Positions 9,368 to 18,180 are shown, numbered from the stretch's first letter. The stretch: DNA of 64,000 bases from Bacteroides luhongzhouii (GCF_009193295.2 NZ_CP059973.1:1736001-1800000); one strand, 5' to 3'. Notes: generated from the sequence alone by a model not told the origin. Translations and numbers: made by a program.

Positions 9368-10831
9368 ATGAAGAAACAAATCAAATATATCAGCGCAGGT
9401 ATGTTGGCAGGTATGCTTCTCTGTGGTGGGGAGCTGCAAGCCTCCAACCGTATGCCGGAAATGCATGTATGTCTGGCGGATGCCATTCAGAAAGATAACC
9501 GCCCGGAAATATCCAATCGTCTGTTCCGTTCCAATGCGGTAGAGAAGGAGATTCTCCGTGTACAGAAACTTTTAAAGAATGCGAAGTTGGCATGGATGTT
9601 TACCAACTGTTTCCCGAATACACTGGATACAACCGTACATTTCCGTAAAGGAAGCGATGGCAAACCGGATACGTTCGTATATACGGGCGATATTCATGCC
9701 ATGTGGTTGCGTGATTCCGGTGCGCAGGTATGGCCTTACGTGCAATTAGCTAATTCGGACCCCGAACTGAAAGAAATGCTGGCAGGAGTTATTCTCCGTC
9801 AGTTCAAATGTATCAATATCGATCCGTATGCGAACGCTTTTAATGACGGTGCTATTCCTGACGGTCATTGGATGAGCGACCTTACGGACATGAAACCGGA
9901 GTTGCACGAACGTAAATGGGAAATTGACTCCTTATGCTATCCGTTGCGCTTGGCCTATCATTACTGGAAGACTACCGGAGATGCGAGCATATTCAATGAA
10001 GAGTGGATTCAGGCAATCACTAATGTCCTGAAAACATTCAAAGAACAACAACGCAAAGACGGAGTAGGTCCTTATAAATTCCAACGTAAGACGGAACGTG
10101 CACTGGATACTGTGAGCAATGACGGTCTGGGAGCACCGGTGAAACCTGTCGGTTTGATTGTTTCCAGTTTCCGTCCTTCGGACGACGCTACTACACTTCA
10201 ATTCCTGGTTCCCTCCAATTTCTTTGCCGTATCTTCCTTGCGTAAGGCTGCCGAGATCCTGGAGAAGGTAAACAAGAAGACAGCCTTGTCTAAAGAATGT
10301 AAAGACCTGGCGCAGGAGGTGGAAACAGCTTTAAAGAAATATGCGGTGTATAATCATCCTAAATATGGTAAAATCTATGCGTTCGAGGTGGATGGTTTTG
10401 GAAATCATCATCTGATGGACGACGCCAATGTGCCGAGTTTGCTTGCGATGCCTTATCTGGGTGATGTGAATGTGAACGATCCGATTTATCAGAATACCCG
10501 CCGTTTTGTGTGGAGTGAGGACAATCCTTATTTCTTTAAAGGCAAGGCAGGTGAAGGAATCGGCGGACCGCATATCGGTTATGACATGGTGTGGCCGATG
10601 AGTATTATGATGAAGGCTTTCACAAGTCAGAATGATGCCGAAATCAAGACTTGCATTAAGATGTTGATGGACACAGATGCCGACACCGGCTTTATGCACG
10701 AATCTTTCCACAAGGATAATCCGAAGAAATTTACCCGTGCATGGTTCGCCTGGCAGAATACTCTTTTCGGTGAGTTGATTTTGAAGCTGGTTAATGAAGG
10801 AAAGGTAGATTTATTGAATAGTATACAGTAA
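9368..10831 (+). CDS. GH125 family exo-alpha-1,6-mannosidase
   Basis: A 487-residue protein of the former DUF1237 family, now GH125. The family signature is visible as YTGDIHAMWLRDSGAQVWPY at about residues 103-122. Further family segments are DGAIPDGHWMSDLTDMKPELHERKWEIDS, FHKDNPKKFTRAWFAWQNTLFGELI at the end, and EGIGGPHIGYDMVWPMSIMM. These enzymes are metal-independent inverting exo-mannosidases that remove alpha-1,6-linked mannose from fragments made by GH76. A type I signal peptide (about residues 1-26) places it in the periplasm. It follows GH92 by 3 bases, so the two are translationally coupled, and is the last gene before a 144-base gap that contains an imperfect inverted repeat. Confidence 0.92.
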   Translation: MKKQIKYISAGMLAGMLLCGGELQASNRMPEMHVCLADAIQKDNRPEISNRLFRSNAVEKEILRVQKLLKNAKLAWMFTNCFPNTLDTTVHFRKGSDGKPDTFVYTGDIHAMWLRDSGAQVWPYVQLANSDPELKEMLAGVILRQFKCINIDPYANAFNDGAIPDGHWMSDLTDMKPELHERKWEIDSLCYPLRLAYHYWKTTGDASIFNEEWIQAITNVLKTFKEQQRKDGVGPYKFQRKTERALDTVSNDGLGAPVKPVGLIVSSFRPSDDATTLQFLVPSNFFAVSSLRKAAEILEKVNKKTALSKECKDLAQEVETALKKYAVYNHPKYGKIYAFEVDGFGNHHLMDDANVPSLLAMPYLGDVNVNDPIYQNTRRFVWSEDNPYFFKGKAGEGIGGPHIGYDMVWPMSIMMKAFTSQNDAEIKTCIKMLMDTDADTGFMHESFHKDNPKKFTRAWFAWQNTLFGELILKLVNEGKVDLLNSIQ

Positions 10832-10850
10832 TATGCTGACATAGTAAATT

Positions 10851-10930
10851 GAACGCTGATAACGCGGATGATGCGGTTCTTTTTCTGATGCAAGATTAGA
10901 AAAAACGTGTTATCCGCGTCGTCTGCATCT
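10851..10930. repeat. Imperfect inverted repeat between GH125 and the epimerase gene
   Basis: The left arm (about 10851-10878, with GATAACGCGGATGATGC) and the right arm (about 10906-10930, with TTATCCGCGTCGTCTGC) are imperfect inverted copies that could fold into a long hairpin in RNA. It is much more GC-rich than the flanking intergenic DNA. It may be a dispersed intergenic repeat or an mRNA-processing or attenuation element that lowers expression of the downstream genes. Confidence 0.5.
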
Positions 10931-10975
10931 AAATATGAATAGCTGAAAACTAATATTAAAAAAAACAATTGTATC

Positions 10976-12106
10976 ATGAAAAAGTTATGTGTATGGGCAG
11001 TTGCCGCCCTTTTAATGGCAGCTTGTACTCCGAAAGCTGAAAAGGTTACAGATTCCGGTTTATTGCAGAGTAAATTCCAGACAGAAGTAGATGGAAAGAA
11101 GACTGATTTGTTCACTCTGCGTAACAAGAACAACATGGAAGTTTGTATCACGAACTTCGGTGGACGTATTGTTTCAGTGATGGTTCCCGATAAAGACGGA
11201 CAGATGCGTGACGTTGTTCTCGGTTTCGATTCTATTCAGGACTATATCAGCAAACCTTCGGACTTCGGTGCTACTATCGGACGTTATGCCAATCGTATCA
11301 ACCAGGGCAAGTTCACATTGGATGATGTAGAATATCAGCTTCCCCGCAATAACTACGGTCATTGTCTGCACGGCGGACCGCAAGGATTCCAATACCAGGT
11401 GTTTGATGCAGAATTGTTGAACCCGCAGGAATTGCAGTTGACTTACCGTGCAGAAGACGGTGAAGAAGGTTTTCCGGGAAACATCACTTGCAAGGTGTTG
11501 ATGAAACTGACGGACGATAATGCCATTGATATTCAATACGAAGCGGAAACAGACAAACCGACGATTGTAAATATGACCAACCATTCCTATTTTAACCTTG
11601 AAGGCGATGCCGGCAACAATTCCGGTCATTTGCTGATGGTGGATGCGGACTATTATACTCCGGTGGACAGTACTTTCATGACAACTGGCGAGATTGTTCC
11701 GGTAGAAGGAACTCCGATGGATTTCCGTACCCCGACTCCGGTAGGCGAACGTATCAACGATTATGATTTCGTACAGCTGAAAAACGGCAATGGCTACGAT
11801 CACAACTGGGTATTGAACACGAAAGGCGACGTAACCCGTAAATGCGCTTCTTTGAAATCACCGAAGACTGGTATCGTACTCGACGTTTATACTAACGAAC
11901 CGGGTATTCAAGTATATGCAGGTAACTTCCTCGATGGTTCACTGACCGGAAAGAAAGGCATTACTTACAACCAACGCGCTTCCGTATGTCTCGAAACGCA
12001 GAAATATCCGGATACTCCGAACAAACCTGAATGGCCGTCGGCTGTACTTCGCCCGGGCGAAAAGTATACAAGCCAATGTATCTTCAAATTCTCTGTTGAT
12101 AAATAG
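10976..12106 (+). CDS. Aldose 1-epimerase (galactose mutarotase family) lipoprotein
   Basis: A 376-residue protein with a lipobox (LLMAAC, Cys at 17). The mutarotase domain fills residues 40-375, with GRIVSVMVPDKDG, the GATIGRYANRINQGKF segment, the active-site region MTNHSYFNLEG, GNGYDHNWVLN, and the C-terminal SVCLETQKYPDTPNKP containing the general-base glutamate. The enzyme interconverts alpha and beta anomers of aldoses. In a glycan operon it speeds conversion of the anomer released by glycosidases into the one that is taken up. The lipid anchor places it at a membrane facing the periplasm or outside. It follows GH125 across a hairpin-bearing gap and precedes the GH127-type gene. Confidence 0.9.
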   Translation: MKKLCVWAVAALLMAACTPKAEKVTDSGLLQSKFQTEVDGKKTDLFTLRNKNNMEVCITNFGGRIVSVMVPDKDGQMRDVVLGFDSIQDYISKPSDFGATIGRYANRINQGKFTLDDVEYQLPRNNYGHCLHGGPQGFQYQVFDAELLNPQELQLTYRAEDGEEGFPGNITCKVLMKLTDDNAIDIQYEAETDKPTIVNMTNHSYFNLEGDAGNNSGHLLMVDADYYTPVDSTFMTTGEIVPVEGTPMDFRTPTPVGERINDYDFVQLKNGNGYDHNWVLNTKGDVTRKCASLKSPKTGIVLDVYTNEPGIQVYAGNFLDGSLTGKKGITYNQRASVCLETQKYPDTPNKPEWPSAVLRPGEKYTSQCIFKFSVDK

Positions 12107-12248
12107 GTTATAAAGGCAGTTCATGCCATTGAAGAACGGGTTGTCTGATCAGAGATTATCCGTTCTTTGCTTCGAATGTAATTTGTTGGTGTTCGATAGG
12201 GCTCATAGGAAAATTAGGATGATTTCCGGAATCAGTAGAATAGACGAA

Positions 12249-14303
12249 ATGAAGAAAAATAAAACTAAAGAACTTTTTGCATCGATAGTGCTTGGAGTGG
12301 CAGTTACAGCTTGTGCGTCTGCTTCTTCTAGTGGTACGGTGACAGTGGTGGACCGACCGGACATACAGTCAGTCAATATCAATTATATCGGGTATCGTGC
12401 TCCGCTTCGACCGTTGAATTTTATAAAGTTACCGGTAGGTAGTATCCAGCCCGAAGGTTGGGTAAAGAAATATTTGGAATTGCAGCGTGATGGTCTGACC
12501 GGACATTTGGGAGAAATCAGTGCTTGGTTGGAAAAGGATAATAATGCCTGGTTGACGACTGGCGGAGACCACGGTTGGGAGGAAGTTCCTTACTGGCTCA
12601 AGGGGTATGGCAATCTGGCATATATCCTGAATGACCCGAAGATGATTGAAGAAACCAAATATTGGATTGAAGGTGTATTTGCCAGTCGCCAGCTGGATGG
12701 CTATTTCGGTCCGGTCAATGAACGTAACGGCAAACGCGAACTTTGGGCACAGATGATTATGCTCTGGTGTCTGCAATCTTATTATGAGTACTCTCAAGAT
12801 CAGCGTGTCATAGACCTGATGACGAATTACTTCAAGTGGCAGATGACCGTTCCCGACGACCAGCTTCTGGAAGATTATTGGGAAAAAAGCCGTGGCGGTG
12901 ACAATATCATCAGTATCTACTGGCTTTATAATCATACCGGAGATGCTTTCCTGCTCGAGTTAGCCGAGAAGATTCACCGTAATACTGCCGACTGGACGAA
13001 ATCCACCTCCTTACCTAACTGGCACAATGTAAATATCGCTCAATGTTTCCGTGAGCCTGCTACTTATTATATGCAGACCGGAGATTCAGCGATGCTGAAA
13101 GCCTCTTATAATGTCCATCATCTGATTCGACGTACTTTTGGTCAGGTTCCCGGAGGTATGTTCGGTGCGGACGAAAATGCCCGTTTAGGATATATTGATC
13201 CCCGTCAGGGAGTGGAAACTTGCGGCTTGGTAGAACAAATGGCTTCCGACGAAATCATGCTTTGCATGACAGGAGACCCCATGTGGGCGGAACACTGTGA
13301 AGAAGTGGCATTCAACTCTTATCCGGCTGCCGTGATGCCGGACTTTAAAGCATTGCGTTATATCACTTGCCCGAATCATGCTATCAGTGATTCGAAGAAC
13401 CATCATCCGGGTATTGACAATCGTGGTCCGTTCCTTTCAATGAATCCTTTCAGCAGTCGTTGCTGCCAACACAATCATGCACAAGGCTGGCCTTACTTCG
13501 CCGAACATCTGGTATTGGCAACTCCTGACAACGGAGTGGCAACAGCTATTTATGCAGCTTGCAAAGCTACAGTGAAAGTGGGTGACGGCAAGAAAATCAC
13601 TCTCCGTGAAGAGACGAATTATCCCTTTGAAGAAGGCATCACTTTCACGATTTCTACCGATGAAAAGGTCGCTTTTCCATTTTATCTTCGCATTCCTTCA
13701 TGGACTCGAAAGGCGGAAGTTCGAGTGAATGGCAAGAAGGTAAGTGCAGCTCCTGTAGCGGGAAAATATCTTTGCATCAATCGCAAGTGGGCGAATGGTG
13801 ATCGTGTGGAATTGACTCTCCCGATGTCTTTGTCTATGCGTACCTGGCAGGTTAACAAAAACAGCGTGAGTGTAGATTACGGACCTCTCACTTTGTCTCT
13901 CAAGATTGCAGAGAAATATGTAGAGAAAGACAGCCGTGAAACTGCTATCGGTGATTCTAAATGGCAGAAAGGTGCTGATTCGAAGAAATGGCCTACTACT
14001 GAAATCTATCCGGATAGCCCTTGGAATTATTCATTGGTACTGGATAAGAAAGAGCCTTTGAAGAACTTTAAAGTAATCCGTAAATCCTGGCCGGCCGACA
14101 ACTATCCTTTCACGGTAGCCAGTGTACCTTTGGAAGTGAAAGCTACCGGTCGTTTGGTTCCTGAATGGAAGATAGACGAAACAGGACTGTGTGGCGTATT
14201 GCCGGAAGAAGATGCGGTGAAAGGTGATAAAGAAGAAATAACATTGATCCCTATGGGTGCGGCACGGTTGAGAATCTCTGCGTTCCCGAACACAAAAGAA
14301 TAA
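12249..14303 (+). CDS. GH127-type (DUF1680) protein, putative beta-L-arabinofuranosidase
   Basis: I start it at the ATG at 12249, which gives MKKNKTKELFASIVLG and a lipobox-like VTACAS. An upstream ATG at 12123 would add 42 residues unlike a signal sequence. The DUF1680/GH127 toroid covers most of the 684 residues (NFIKLPVGSIQPEGWVKKYLE; GDHGWEEVPYWLKGYGNLAY). The metal-cysteine site of characterised GH127 enzymes is conserved: ETC at residues 323-325 and a CC pair at 405-406 in SRCCQHNH. Known members release beta-L-arabinofuranose using a cysteine nucleophile held by zinc. That activity is unexpected in a mannan operon, so another furanoside or mannoside substrate is possible. Confidence 0.82.
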   Translation: MKKNKTKELFASIVLGVAVTACASASSSGTVTVVDRPDIQSVNINYIGYRAPLRPLNFIKLPVGSIQPEGWVKKYLELQRDGLTGHLGEISAWLEKDNNAWLTTGGDHGWEEVPYWLKGYGNLAYILNDPKMIEETKYWIEGVFASRQLDGYFGPVNERNGKRELWAQMIMLWCLQSYYEYSQDQRVIDLMTNYFKWQMTVPDDQLLEDYWEKSRGGDNIISIYWLYNHTGDAFLLELAEKIHRNTADWTKSTSLPNWHNVNIAQCFREPATYYMQTGDSAMLKASYNVHHLIRRTFGQVPGGMFGADENARLGYIDPRQGVETCGLVEQMASDEIMLCMTGDPMWAEHCEEVAFNSYPAAVMPDFKALRYITCPNHAISDSKNHHPGIDNRGPFLSMNPFSSRCCQHNHAQGWPYFAEHLVLATPDNGVATAIYAACKATVKVGDGKKITLREETNYPFEEGITFTISTDEKVAFPFYLRIPSWTRKAEVRVNGKKVSAAPVAGKYLCINRKWANGDRVELTLPMSLSMRTWQVNKNSVSVDYGPLTLSLKIAEKYVEKDSRETAIGDSKWQKGADSKKWPTTEIYPDSPWNYSLVLDKKEPLKNFKVIRKSWPADNYPFTVASVPLEVKATGRLVPEWKIDETGLCGVLPEEDAVKGDKEEITLIPMGAARLRISAFPNTKE

Positions 14304-14329
14304 ACTAATAAATAGAAAACTTAGAATAA

Positions 14330-15418
14330 ATGAAACGTATTGTTTTTTTAGATTACATCCGTGTGTTTGCATGCTTTCTCGTCATCCTTGTTCATGCCAG
14401 TGAGAATTTCTACGGTGCTCCCGGATCCACCGATATGGCAGGACCGCAGTCTTTTCTAGCGAATGAAGCAGACCGGCTATGGGTATCAGTATACGACGGT
14501 TTTTCACGTATGGCGGTACCCCTGTTCATGATAGTCTCTGCCTTTCTGCTTGCACCGATGAAGGAAGAGCAGTCTATGTGGCAATTCTATCGCCAGCGCT
14601 GTCTTCGCATCCTTCCACCGTTTTTTATATTCATGCTACTGTACAGCACTCTACCTATGTTGTGGGGACAGATAGACGGAGAAACATCTATGAAGGACTT
14701 GTCGCGGATATTCCTGAATTTCCCGACGCTAGCCGGACACTTGTGGTTTATGTATCCCCTGATAAGCCTTTACTTGTTTATCCCTATTATATCCCCATGG
14801 TTGAGAAAAGCCACGGCTAAAGAAGAGCGTTTCTTTATAGGGTTGTTTGTGTTGTCAACCTGTATGCCTTATCTCAATCGTTGGTGCGGTGAAGTGTGGG
14901 GACAATGTTTCTGGAATGAATACCACATGTTGTGGTACTTCTCCGGTTATCTGGGCTATCTTGTTCTGGCGCATTACATTCGCGTACACCTTACCTGGAA
15001 TCGTTCCAAACGTTTCACTATAGGAACCATTTTAATGGTAATCGGTGCTGTATGGACTATTTATTCATTCTATGTGCAGGCTATACCCGGCGAAATCCAT
15101 TCCACACCTGTAATAGAAATAGGATGGGCTTTCTGTACCATTAACTGTGTGCTTCTCACAACGGGTACATTCCTTATGTTTACATGTATCAAACGTCCGC
15201 AAGCTCCCAGGTTGGTGACGGAAACATCAAAACTTAGCTATGGTATGTATCTTATGCACATATTCTGGCTCGGACTGTGGGTGACTGTGTTCAAAGATAC
15301 GTTGGCGCTTCCCACTGTTGCCGCTATACCATGTATCGCAGTGGTTACATTTGTCTGTTGTTTTGTAACAACTAAGATCATATCGTTTATACCGGGCAGT
15401 AAATGGATAGTAGGATAA
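14330..15418 (+). CDS. Acyltransferase-3 family membrane protein
   Basis: A 362-residue integral membrane protein with roughly ten hydrophobic helices. The opening motif KRIVFLDYIRVFACFLVILVHASE, with its Arg and catalytic-type His, is typical of the acyltransferase-3 (OafA/NodX/WecH) family, which moves acetyl or succinyl groups onto sugars. FLSYGMYLMHIFWLGLW-like text near residue 305 (KLSYGMYLMHIFW) is the usual C-terminal signature. It starts 27 bases after the GH127-type gene and closes the operon. Whether it modifies the cell's own surface glycan or an imported oligosaccharide cannot be told from sequence. A 15-base perfect inverted repeat follows. Confidence 0.85.
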   Translation: MKRIVFLDYIRVFACFLVILVHASENFYGAPGSTDMAGPQSFLANEADRLWVSVYDGFSRMAVPLFMIVSAFLLAPMKEEQSMWQFYRQRCLRILPPFFIFMLLYSTLPMLWGQIDGETSMKDLSRIFLNFPTLAGHLWFMYPLISLYLFIPIISPWLRKATAKEERFFIGLFVLSTCMPYLNRWCGEVWGQCFWNEYHMLWYFSGYLGYLVLAHYIRVHLTWNRSKRFTIGTILMVIGAVWTIYSFYVQAIPGEIHSTPVIEIGWAFCTINCVLLTTGTFLMFTCIKRPQAPRLVTETSKLSYGMYLMHIFWLGLWVTVFKDTLALPTVAAIPCIAVVTFVCCFVTTKIISFIPGSKWIVG

Positions 15419-15432
15419 ATATCCGGAAACAA

Positions 15433-15485
15433 TAAGATTTTGAATAGATAATTAAGTTTTTCCTGATTTTCTATTCAAAATCTTA
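15433..15485. terminator. 15-base perfect inverted repeat, likely bidirectional terminator
   Basis: TAAGATTTTGAATAG at 15433-15447 is matched by its exact reverse complement at 15471-15485, with a 23-base A/T-rich loop. It lies 15 bases after the acyltransferase stop and between two convergent genes. The stem is weak in GC, so termination is likely but not certain. Confidence 0.5.
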
Positions 15486-15534
15486 CTGTTTATAGCTTAT
15501 TTCCCTCTTAATGTCCTCTTTCTCTTTTTACTTC

Positions 15535-15552
15535 TTTCACCTCTTTCACTCC
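15535..15552 (-). repeat. TTTCACC repeat bounding the VirE/HU pair (left)
   Basis: TTTCACCTCTTTCACTCC is a near reverse complement of the GGTGAAAGTGGTGAAAGCG block found at 17947-17965, beyond the other end of the VirE and HU-related genes. The two therefore form imperfect inverted flanks around a 2.4-kb segment. Confidence 0.5.
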
Positions 15553-15610
15553 TATTATAAACCATTACTCCCCAACCTCTTACGGGTGAACCCTCCCTCT
15601 GTTTGGAGCT

Positions 15611-16954
15611 TTATGCCGCTTTCATCGGTTTCACCAGATACACATTCCCATATTTGGTGTGTTTGCGGGTGACACCTGCCGCAAGCAAAACTTGCGCGAA
15701 CGTAGCCGGATTACTTCCACGCATGGCAGCGGGGTTATACATCTTCAGTCTCCTGAATATGTCCGAAGCCGAGAGCCGTTCGCTTCCCTCTTCATCATCT
15801 TTAGCTATCCGGAAGCAGGCATGAAAGACTTCCTCTGCCGGGCACGGATGATAAAAAGCAGCGTTATGGTGTTGCAGTTCTCGTTCCTCTTCTTTGGTGA
15901 ACCAATAGCGGATGCCGGAAAGCAGTTCAGCTTTCAGTTGGGCATAGATCTGATCGTGCATGATACCTTCGCAATCGATCAGATGTTCTGCTTCAATGCA
16001 GATGAATCGCCGGCTACCGGTGGGATCGGTGAGCAAGTCAAAGCGGTTGCTTGTACCGATGAAAGAAGCGATGCGCGGCAAGTTGCGGAAATTCTTTTGA
16101 TAAGCTTTGCAGATATTCAGGTTTGCCATTTGCATCAGATTCTTCAATAATGGCATTTGCTGTGTGCCGTACTTGTCAAATTCATCCATGTTCAGAAGTC
16201 CCATTTCGGCAAGTAACCTTTCCGGTTTTCCTTGTGCAGACAGTTTCAGGTTGTCTATGTAATAACGTGACAATGCCGGCGGCATCAGTGCCTTGCAAAA
16301 TGTGGATTTTTGTCGTCCCTGCTCGCTGCTGACAAGTATGGGGGCTACACTGTTGGCATGTATTCCCGTCATGCCTAACCATTGGGCGGTGAGTCCCAGC
16401 ATCCAGGTATGGAAGCTTTTTATCCAGAGCTGATTGTCAGAGACACGCTGCGCTAAAGCCTCCAGTCTGTCTGTCCCATCCCAGCCGGGCAGTTCTTCCA
16501 TGTAAAGCCGGAAAGGATGGTATTCAGGAATACAAGTGGAATAAATGTAACGGCTCAAGTCTTTATCCCAGCAGGATATGCCCTGGTCGTGTGCTTCCAT
16601 GCAGAAAGTGTTCAGTTCCCGCTTACTTACAGGTTCGAAAGGAACGGCACGCTTGTTGGCAGGACGATATTCCGTTTCTTCCGTCAATAGGTTGTAACGA
16701 AAATCATACTGTTTTTGCAGGAATGTACGTACCTCTTGGGTTAATCGGACCGGTTGTTTTCGTTCTGTCTCCTTCTCTCTTTCAGTAGGCGGTACTGTGT
16801 CCGGCAGGGGAACGGTATATTTATCTTCATGACATTTTAGCGTTTTCTGTAGCTCTTTGTCTGTTTTCTCAACTGCATCTTCTTTGTTTTCCTTCATCTG
16901 AAACAAGTTTAGTTCCTTCAATACCTGTCTCCATATCAAAGTTATTGCATTCAT
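15611..16954 (-). CDS. VirE/VapE-family P-loop protein with DUF3874-like C-terminus
   Basis: A 447-residue protein with a primase-helicase-like ATPase core. Residues 140-200 (FRLYMEELPGWDGTDRLE) are the usual lead-in of VirE-family proteins. The Walker A loop is EQGRQKST at residues 211-218. Walker B is GLLNMDEFD near residue 257, followed by a sensor-like SFIGTSNRFDLLTDPTGSRRF. The C-terminal 100 residues resemble DUF3874. Related genes are found in Bacteroides beside HU-related genes, as here, where the HU-related gene runs the other way from 17288. The cellular role is not known to me; relation to phage or plasmid replication proteins suggests DNA handling. It is probably a remnant or cargo of a mobile segment. 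Confidence 0.85.
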   Translation of the reverse strand: MNAITLIWRQVLKELNLFQMKENKEDAVEKTDKELQKTLKCHEDKYTVPLPDTVPPTEREKETERKQPVRLTQEVRTFLQKQYDFRYNLLTEETEYRPANKRAVPFEPVSKRELNTFCMEAHDQGISCWDKDLSRYIYSTCIPEYHPFRLYMEELPGWDGTDRLEALAQRVSDNQLWIKSFHTWMLGLTAQWLGMTGIHANSVAPILVSSEQGRQKSTFCKALMPPALSRYYIDNLKLSAQGKPERLLAEMGLLNMDEFDKYGTQQMPLLKNLMQMANLNICKAYQKNFRNLPRIASFIGTSNRFDLLTDPTGSRRFICIEAEHLIDCEGIMHDQIYAQLKAELLSGIRYWFTKEEERELQHHNAAFYHPCPAEEVFHACFRIAKDDEEGSERLSASDIFRRLKMYNPAAMRGSNPATFAQVLLAAGVTRKHTKYGNVYLVKPMKAA

Positions 16955-17121
16955 TATTTTTTCTATTTTTAAGTGATTAAAATCGGTTTATTGTTCAGCG
17001 CTGATACTGCGAATGTACTATAGGATGATACCGGTTTGCAAGTATTTCTCCGGAAAAAATATTAATTTCTACGTACCTGAAGAAGTCGGCTTCTTATCAT
17101 CCTTTTCTCTATTTTTTATCG

Positions 17122-17129
17122 TATCTTTG
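17122..17129 (+). promoter_or_regulatory. Bacteroides -7 box for the HU-related gene
   Basis: TATCTTTG matches the TAnnTTTG consensus of the Bacteroides primary sigma factor. No good TTTG -33 box is seen at the usual distance, so activity may depend on an activator. Confidence 0.45.
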
Positions 17130-17155
17130 ACGAAGAGTTATTGTTGATTCACTTT

Positions 17156-17219
17156 CGTGGTTCAATCAAATGACAAGAGTGATCTAATTGGATAACGATT
17201 GTGATTTAAATGAACCACG
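17156..17219. repeat. Inverted repeat in the HU-related gene leader
   Basis: CGTGGTTCA at 17156-17164 and TGAACCACG at 17211-17219 are exact inverted copies 46 bases apart. The element may be an operator for the HU-like protein itself or a folded leader structure. Confidence 0.4.
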
Positions 17220-17287
17220 GTAGTGGTTTGATGATAAACTTAAAGTTTTTACATGAAATGTATTCACTATCAAAACGTTAACTGCTG

Positions 17288-17923
17288 ATGGCTATACTTT
17301 ACGATTGGTATGAGAATCCCGGTGAGTCCGACGATTCGGAAGAGAAAGGTTTGCATCCCCGCATTTTTTTGAATGGTAAGGTGGGAACGGATAAACTGTG
17401 CCGGATGATTCACGGACGCAGTTCGCTTTCCGTAGGTGATGTAAAAAATGCGTTTGAGATGCTTGCCCAAATTTGTGGTGAAGAACTGCGCGAGGGACGT
17501 GAGGTGCATATTGAGGGACTTGGCTATTTTGCTCCAATCTTGCGGAGTACACAAAAAGTGACTCGCAGCACTAAGAACAAATGGTCGAAAATGGAGTTGA
17601 AAACAATCGGTTTTCGTCCCGATGCCCGTTTGCGGGGAGAACTGGTAGGTGTTAAGGGCAGCCGAAGCAAGTATGCACGCCATTCGGAATCCTTGTCGGC
17701 AGTGGAGATAGATATGCGGCTGAAGGAATATTTCGCCGATCATGACGTAATGCTTCGCTACGATTTTCAGGAAGTATGCTGTATGACACGGACTACGGCG
17801 AATCGTCATCTCCGGCGATTACTAGAAGAAGGTAAATTGCGAAATATCGGTAAACGTATGCAGCCGATTTATGTGGCTGCAGCGGGTTATTACGGGGTAT
17901 CTCGTGATGTGCTCCGGCGGTAA
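17288..17923 (+). CDS. HU-related DNA-binding protein with C-terminal winged-helix-like segment
   Basis: A 211-residue protein. Residues 1-125 fit the Bacteroides HU-related family: a helical lead (KLCRMIHGRSSLSVGDVKNAFEML), then GREVHIEGLGYFAPIL, which is the beta-arm entry of HU/IHF proteins. Residues about 140-200 (RLKEYFADHDVMLRYDFQEVCCMTRTTANRHLRRLLEEGKLRNIG) look like a helix-turn-helix with a wing, absent from ordinary HU. Together these suggest a sequence-aware DNA-bending protein. It is divergently transcribed from the VirE-family gene, a pairing common in Bacteroides. Function in that pairing is unknown to me; DNA architecture or control of a mobile segment is a reasonable guess. 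Confidence 0.82.
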   Translation: MAILYDWYENPGESDDSEEKGLHPRIFLNGKVGTDKLCRMIHGRSSLSVGDVKNAFEMLAQICGEELREGREVHIEGLGYFAPILRSTQKVTRSTKNKWSKMELKTIGFRPDARLRGELVGVKGSRSKYARHSESLSAVEIDMRLKEYFADHDVMLRYDFQEVCCMTRTTANRHLRRLLEEGKLRNIGKRMQPIYVAAAGYYGVSRDVLRR

Positions 17924-18180
17924 ATGGAAACGATTTGAAGTGTGTCGGTGAAAGTGGTGAAAGCGTGATAGAAGGGCTTTTGCATAGTCGCTTTCACCCG
18001 CTTTCTTGCTTGGAATAGAGGTTTCAGGAAGAAGGTGAAAGCGGTGAAGGATGTAGGTATTTCGTATGATAATATAGGGCTTTTTTGTCTTATAATAAAA
18101 ATCAATTCGTTACAATTATGCATTAAAACGGGTGCTTTTGTGTTTGTATGTTATTGATAATCAATAGTATGTCCGGTGAT
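17924..18180. repeat. GGTGAAAG repeat cluster after the HU-related gene
   Basis: No gene is seen here. Three related blocks occur: GGTGAAAGTGGTGAAAGCG at 17947-17965, the inverted CGCTTTCACCCGCTTTC at 17989-18005, and GGTGAAAGCGGTGAAGG at 18034-18050. They can form alternative hairpins. Together with the inverted copy at 15535-15552 they flank the VirE/HU pair. The array has too few units and wrong spacing for CRISPR. Confidence 0.6.

Larger units (their letters stand above)
16955..17287. other. Divergent regulatory region between VirE and HU-related genes
   Basis: No gene is seen. It contains a small hairpin (AAGAAG at 17080-17085 with CTTCTT at 17090-17095), a promoter-like TATCTTTG box at 17122-17129 reading toward the HU-related gene, and a 9-base inverted repeat (CGTGGTTCA 17156-17164; TGAACCACG 17211-17219). 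If the TATCTTTG box is used, the HU-related mRNA has a leader of about 150 bases that includes the inverted repeat. Confidence 0.5.

Noticed and set aside
12123..12248. Upstream ATG start for the GH127-type gene
   Set aside because: The extra 42 residues are not signal-like, while the ATG at 12249 gives a standard exported N-terminus.
17947..18050. GGTGAAAG repeats as a CRISPR array
   Set aside because: Only three or four units, some inverted, no regular spacers and no cas genes nearby.
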